A DNA stretch of 6,438 nucleotides from Geobacteraceae bacterium (GTDB lineage Bacteria > Desulfobacterota > Desulfuromonadia > Desulfuromonadales > Geopsychrobacteraceae), in NCBI GenBank assembly GCA_027064785.1, contig JAMOPE010000414.1:1-6438 (forward strand). Direction: 5' to 3'. Shown here one piece after another: positions 5,000-6,438 of the stretch (position 1 is the first letter of the stretch; each line of letters starts with the position of its first letter). Under the pieces are notes generated by a model, which was given only the letters and a program-made list of their open reading frames with translations, was not told where the DNA came from and made no database searches. The position numbers were made by a program, and so were the translations under genes.

Positions 5000-6202
5000 A
5001 TGCTGGCATACAATGAAGCTGTTGCCAGAGTGCTTGAGTCTGTTTGCCCTCTGCCTCCGGCTGAGAAATTATTGCCGGAGGTTCATACCGGGCAGATTCT
5101 TGCGGAGACGGCCTTTGCACGTCTTGATTTGCCCCGGGCTGCCACCGCAACGATGGATGGCTTCGCTTTTGCTCATGCCAGTCTTAGCATAGGAGCTCCT
5201 CTGCAGATTGTTGGTTTTGTCCCGGCCGGTGGAAACTTCAATCGCCACCTTGGGTTGTCCGAAGCCGTTAGAATTATGACCGGCGCATCGTTGCCGGCAG
5301 GCTGCGATACGGTCGTCCCATTGGAGCAGGCTGAACAACAGGACGATCGGTTGAGGTTGGCCACTTCTCCCGCTCTTGGTGATTATGTGCGGCAACGCGG
5401 GGACGATTTCAGTCGTGGCGATCAGATTCTGGCGGCAGGGACGATATTGGACTCTGGAGCAATCGGTCTTCTGGCTGCTGCTGGGGTTCTCCAGCTTAAA
5501 GTCTATCCACGCCCTAAAGTTGCCATCCTCTCAACCGGTGATGAGCTTGCTCCCCTGACGGATCTCCCGCAGCCCGATAAAATCATCAATTCTAATGCTT
5601 ATATGCTGGCAGCACGATTGCGGGAGGAAGGTATTGAACCCGTATTACTTGGAATTGCCGGAGATCGTGTTGCCAGCTTGGAAGATCAGCTGCAGCAGGG
5701 GTTGGATGCCGACTTGCTGCTAACAATCGGAGGTACTTCCACTGGGGATCTGGATCTGGTTCAGACTGCGTTTAATAACCTGGGCTTTTCTGAAGTTTTC
5801 TGGAAAGTTGCGATCAAACCGGGGAAATCGGTTTTGTTCGGGCTGATTGGTTCGCTGCCGGTTTTTGGTTTGCCCGGTAATCCCAGTGCTTCAGCAACAA
5901 CCTTTGAACTCTTTGTGCGGCCTGCTCTGCAGCGTCTGTCCGGCTTTTGTAATCCCCTGGCGCCACAGCTCAAGGTTAAACTGGCAGTTGGCGTTACCGG
6001 TGGTGGAAAACGCCAGCAATTTTTCTGGGGAAAACTTAAAATCGTCAGTGGTGGCTTACATTTTTTTCCGACAAAGCAGCAGCAACGCAGTCAGTTCTAC
6101 GACCTGTTGGGGGTCCATGCGCTGCTTCCAGTTCCCATTGATAACCCGGTGTTACCTGCCGGTAGTGAGGTCGAGGTTATCCTGCTGCGTTCACTGGATT
6201 GA
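5000..6202 (+). CDS. moeA: Molybdopterin molybdenumtransferase MoeA
   Basis: A 400-aa cytoplasmic enzyme that inserts molybdate into adenylylated molybdopterin, making the Mo cofactor that NapA needs as bis-MGD. Motifs in order: TMDGFA (51-56, with the conserved Asp D53), MTGASLPAGCDTVVP (93-107), ILSTGDEL (176-183), GGTSTGD (244-250), KPGKS (273-277) and GLPGNPSASATTFELFVRP (290-308). The C-terminal MoeA domain IV runs from about 325 to the end. Length is usual for the family (about 400-410). An SD AAGGAGA (4988-4994) lies 5 nt before the ATG, and the gene starts 19 nt after napH, so it is likely co-transcribed with nap. Whether it is the general MoeA of the cell or a second copy dedicated to NapA cannot be seen here. 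Confidence 0.95.
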   Translation: MLAYNEAVARVLESVCPLPPAEKLLPEVHTGQILAETAFARLDLPRAATATMDGFAFAHASLSIGAPLQIVGFVPAGGNFNRHLGLSEAVRIMTGASLPAGCDTVVPLEQAEQQDDRLRLATSPALGDYVRQRGDDFSRGDQILAAGTILDSGAIGLLAAAGVLQLKVYPRPKVAILSTGDELAPLTDLPQPDKIINSNAYMLAARLREEGIEPVLLGIAGDRVASLEDQLQQGLDADLLLTIGGTSTGDLDLVQTAFNNLGFSEVFWKVAIKPGKSVLFGLIGSLPVFGLPGNPSASATTFELFVRPALQRLSGFCNPLAPQLKVKLAVGVTGGGKRQQFFWGKLKIVSGGLHFFPTKQQQRSQFYDLLGVHALLPVPIDNPVLPAGSEVEVILLRSLD

Positions 6203-6218
6203 ATCGCCCAATTCCGCT

Positions 6219-6438
6219 TCAATTTAAAGTGAACTGGATTGGCAGCTCAACATTGATTTTGCGCTGCGGTTGAGGAAATGGAGCTGCCTGCTTGACAGCG
6301 CGGATTGCTGCCCGGCTCAGGATCGGGTGGGGCGATTCTGCCGAAACGAGAATTTCGTCAATTTCGCCACCGGGGCCAATATTAAAGCGAAGATTAACTT
6401 CACCGCTGAGGTGTAAACGCCGGGCGCGGGTAGGATAG
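6219..6438 (-). CDS. TonB-family protein, C-terminal domain (partial)
   Basis: Only the last 72 codons are in the window; the gene runs in from beyond the right edge, and the stop is TGA (complement of 6219-6221). The translation begins YPTRARRLHLSGEVNLRFNI and ends PIQFTLN. It has the TonB C-terminal pattern: YP.RAR...L.GEV.LRF.I...G.I..I.V...S....L.RAA..AV..A.PFP.P, then a final hydrophobic beta strand. Such proteins span the periplasm and energise TonB-dependent outer-membrane receptors with the ExbBD motor. It converges on moeA with a 16-nt gap and has no obvious link to nitrate reduction. A general energy-transducing TonB or a TonB-like domain of another protein both remain possible because the N-terminus is missing. 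Confidence 0.88.
   Translation of the reverse strand, partial: YPTRARRLHLSGEVNLRFNIGPGGEIDEILVSAESPHPILSRAAIRAVKQAAPFPQPQRKINVELPIQFTLN

Noticed and set aside
6199..6223. ATTGAA / TTCAAT inverted repeat between moeA and the tonB-like gene as a bidirectional terminator
   Set aside because: Only 6 A/T-rich base pairs with a 14-nt loop and no U tract on either strand; too weak to call.

Overview
The window holds one compact plus-strand operon for periplasmic nitrate reduction, plus the end of an unrelated convergent gene. Gene order is a tetraheme cytochrome c lipoprotein (napM-like), napA (catalytic Mo-bis-MGD subunit), napD (NapA maturation chaperone), napG and napH (iron-sulfur quinol dehydrogenase module), and moeA (molybdenum insertion into molybdopterin). 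The last 220 bases carry, on the minus strand, the 3' end of a TonB-family gene. The order cytochrome-napA-napD-napG-napH resembles the napCMADGH clusters known from Desulfovibrio-type bacteria. With the roughly balanced base composition, the multiheme lipoprotein and the TonB gene, this suggests an anaerobic or facultative Desulfuromonadales/Geobacter-like bacterium (former Deltaproteobacteria). That assignment is inference; no taxonomic marker gene is present.

Layout: 1-405 is non-coding as far as I can support. It holds a perfect 17-bp inverted repeat (105-144), a weak extended -10 promoter candidate (197-224), and a stretch that can fold into a three-way junction (254-318) followed by a 10-bp hairpin (326-366) just ahead of the first ribosome binding site. 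Genes at 406-768 and 791-3181 are 22 nt apart. A 71-nt gap with a perfect 13-bp hairpin separates napA from napD (3253-3564). napG (3470-4150) starts inside napD, napH (4147-4980) overlaps napG by ATGA, and moeA (5000-6202) follows after 19 nt. The tonB-like fragment (6219-6438, minus) converges on moeA with 16 nt between the stop codons.

Working model: menaquinol is oxidised by membrane NapH, electrons pass to the Tat-exported four-cluster NapG, then probably to the tetraheme lipoprotein, and on to NapA in the periplasm, which reduces nitrate to nitrite. NapD binds the NapA Tat signal during cofactor loading. MoeA supplies molybdenum for the NapA cofactor. No napB, napC, napF or napL lies in this window, so the tetraheme protein is the only cytochrome here that could replace NapB/NapC. 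The genes themselves are recognisable known families. The less described material is the structured leader, the intercistronic hairpin, and the wiring of NapGH to a lipid-anchored cytochrome.
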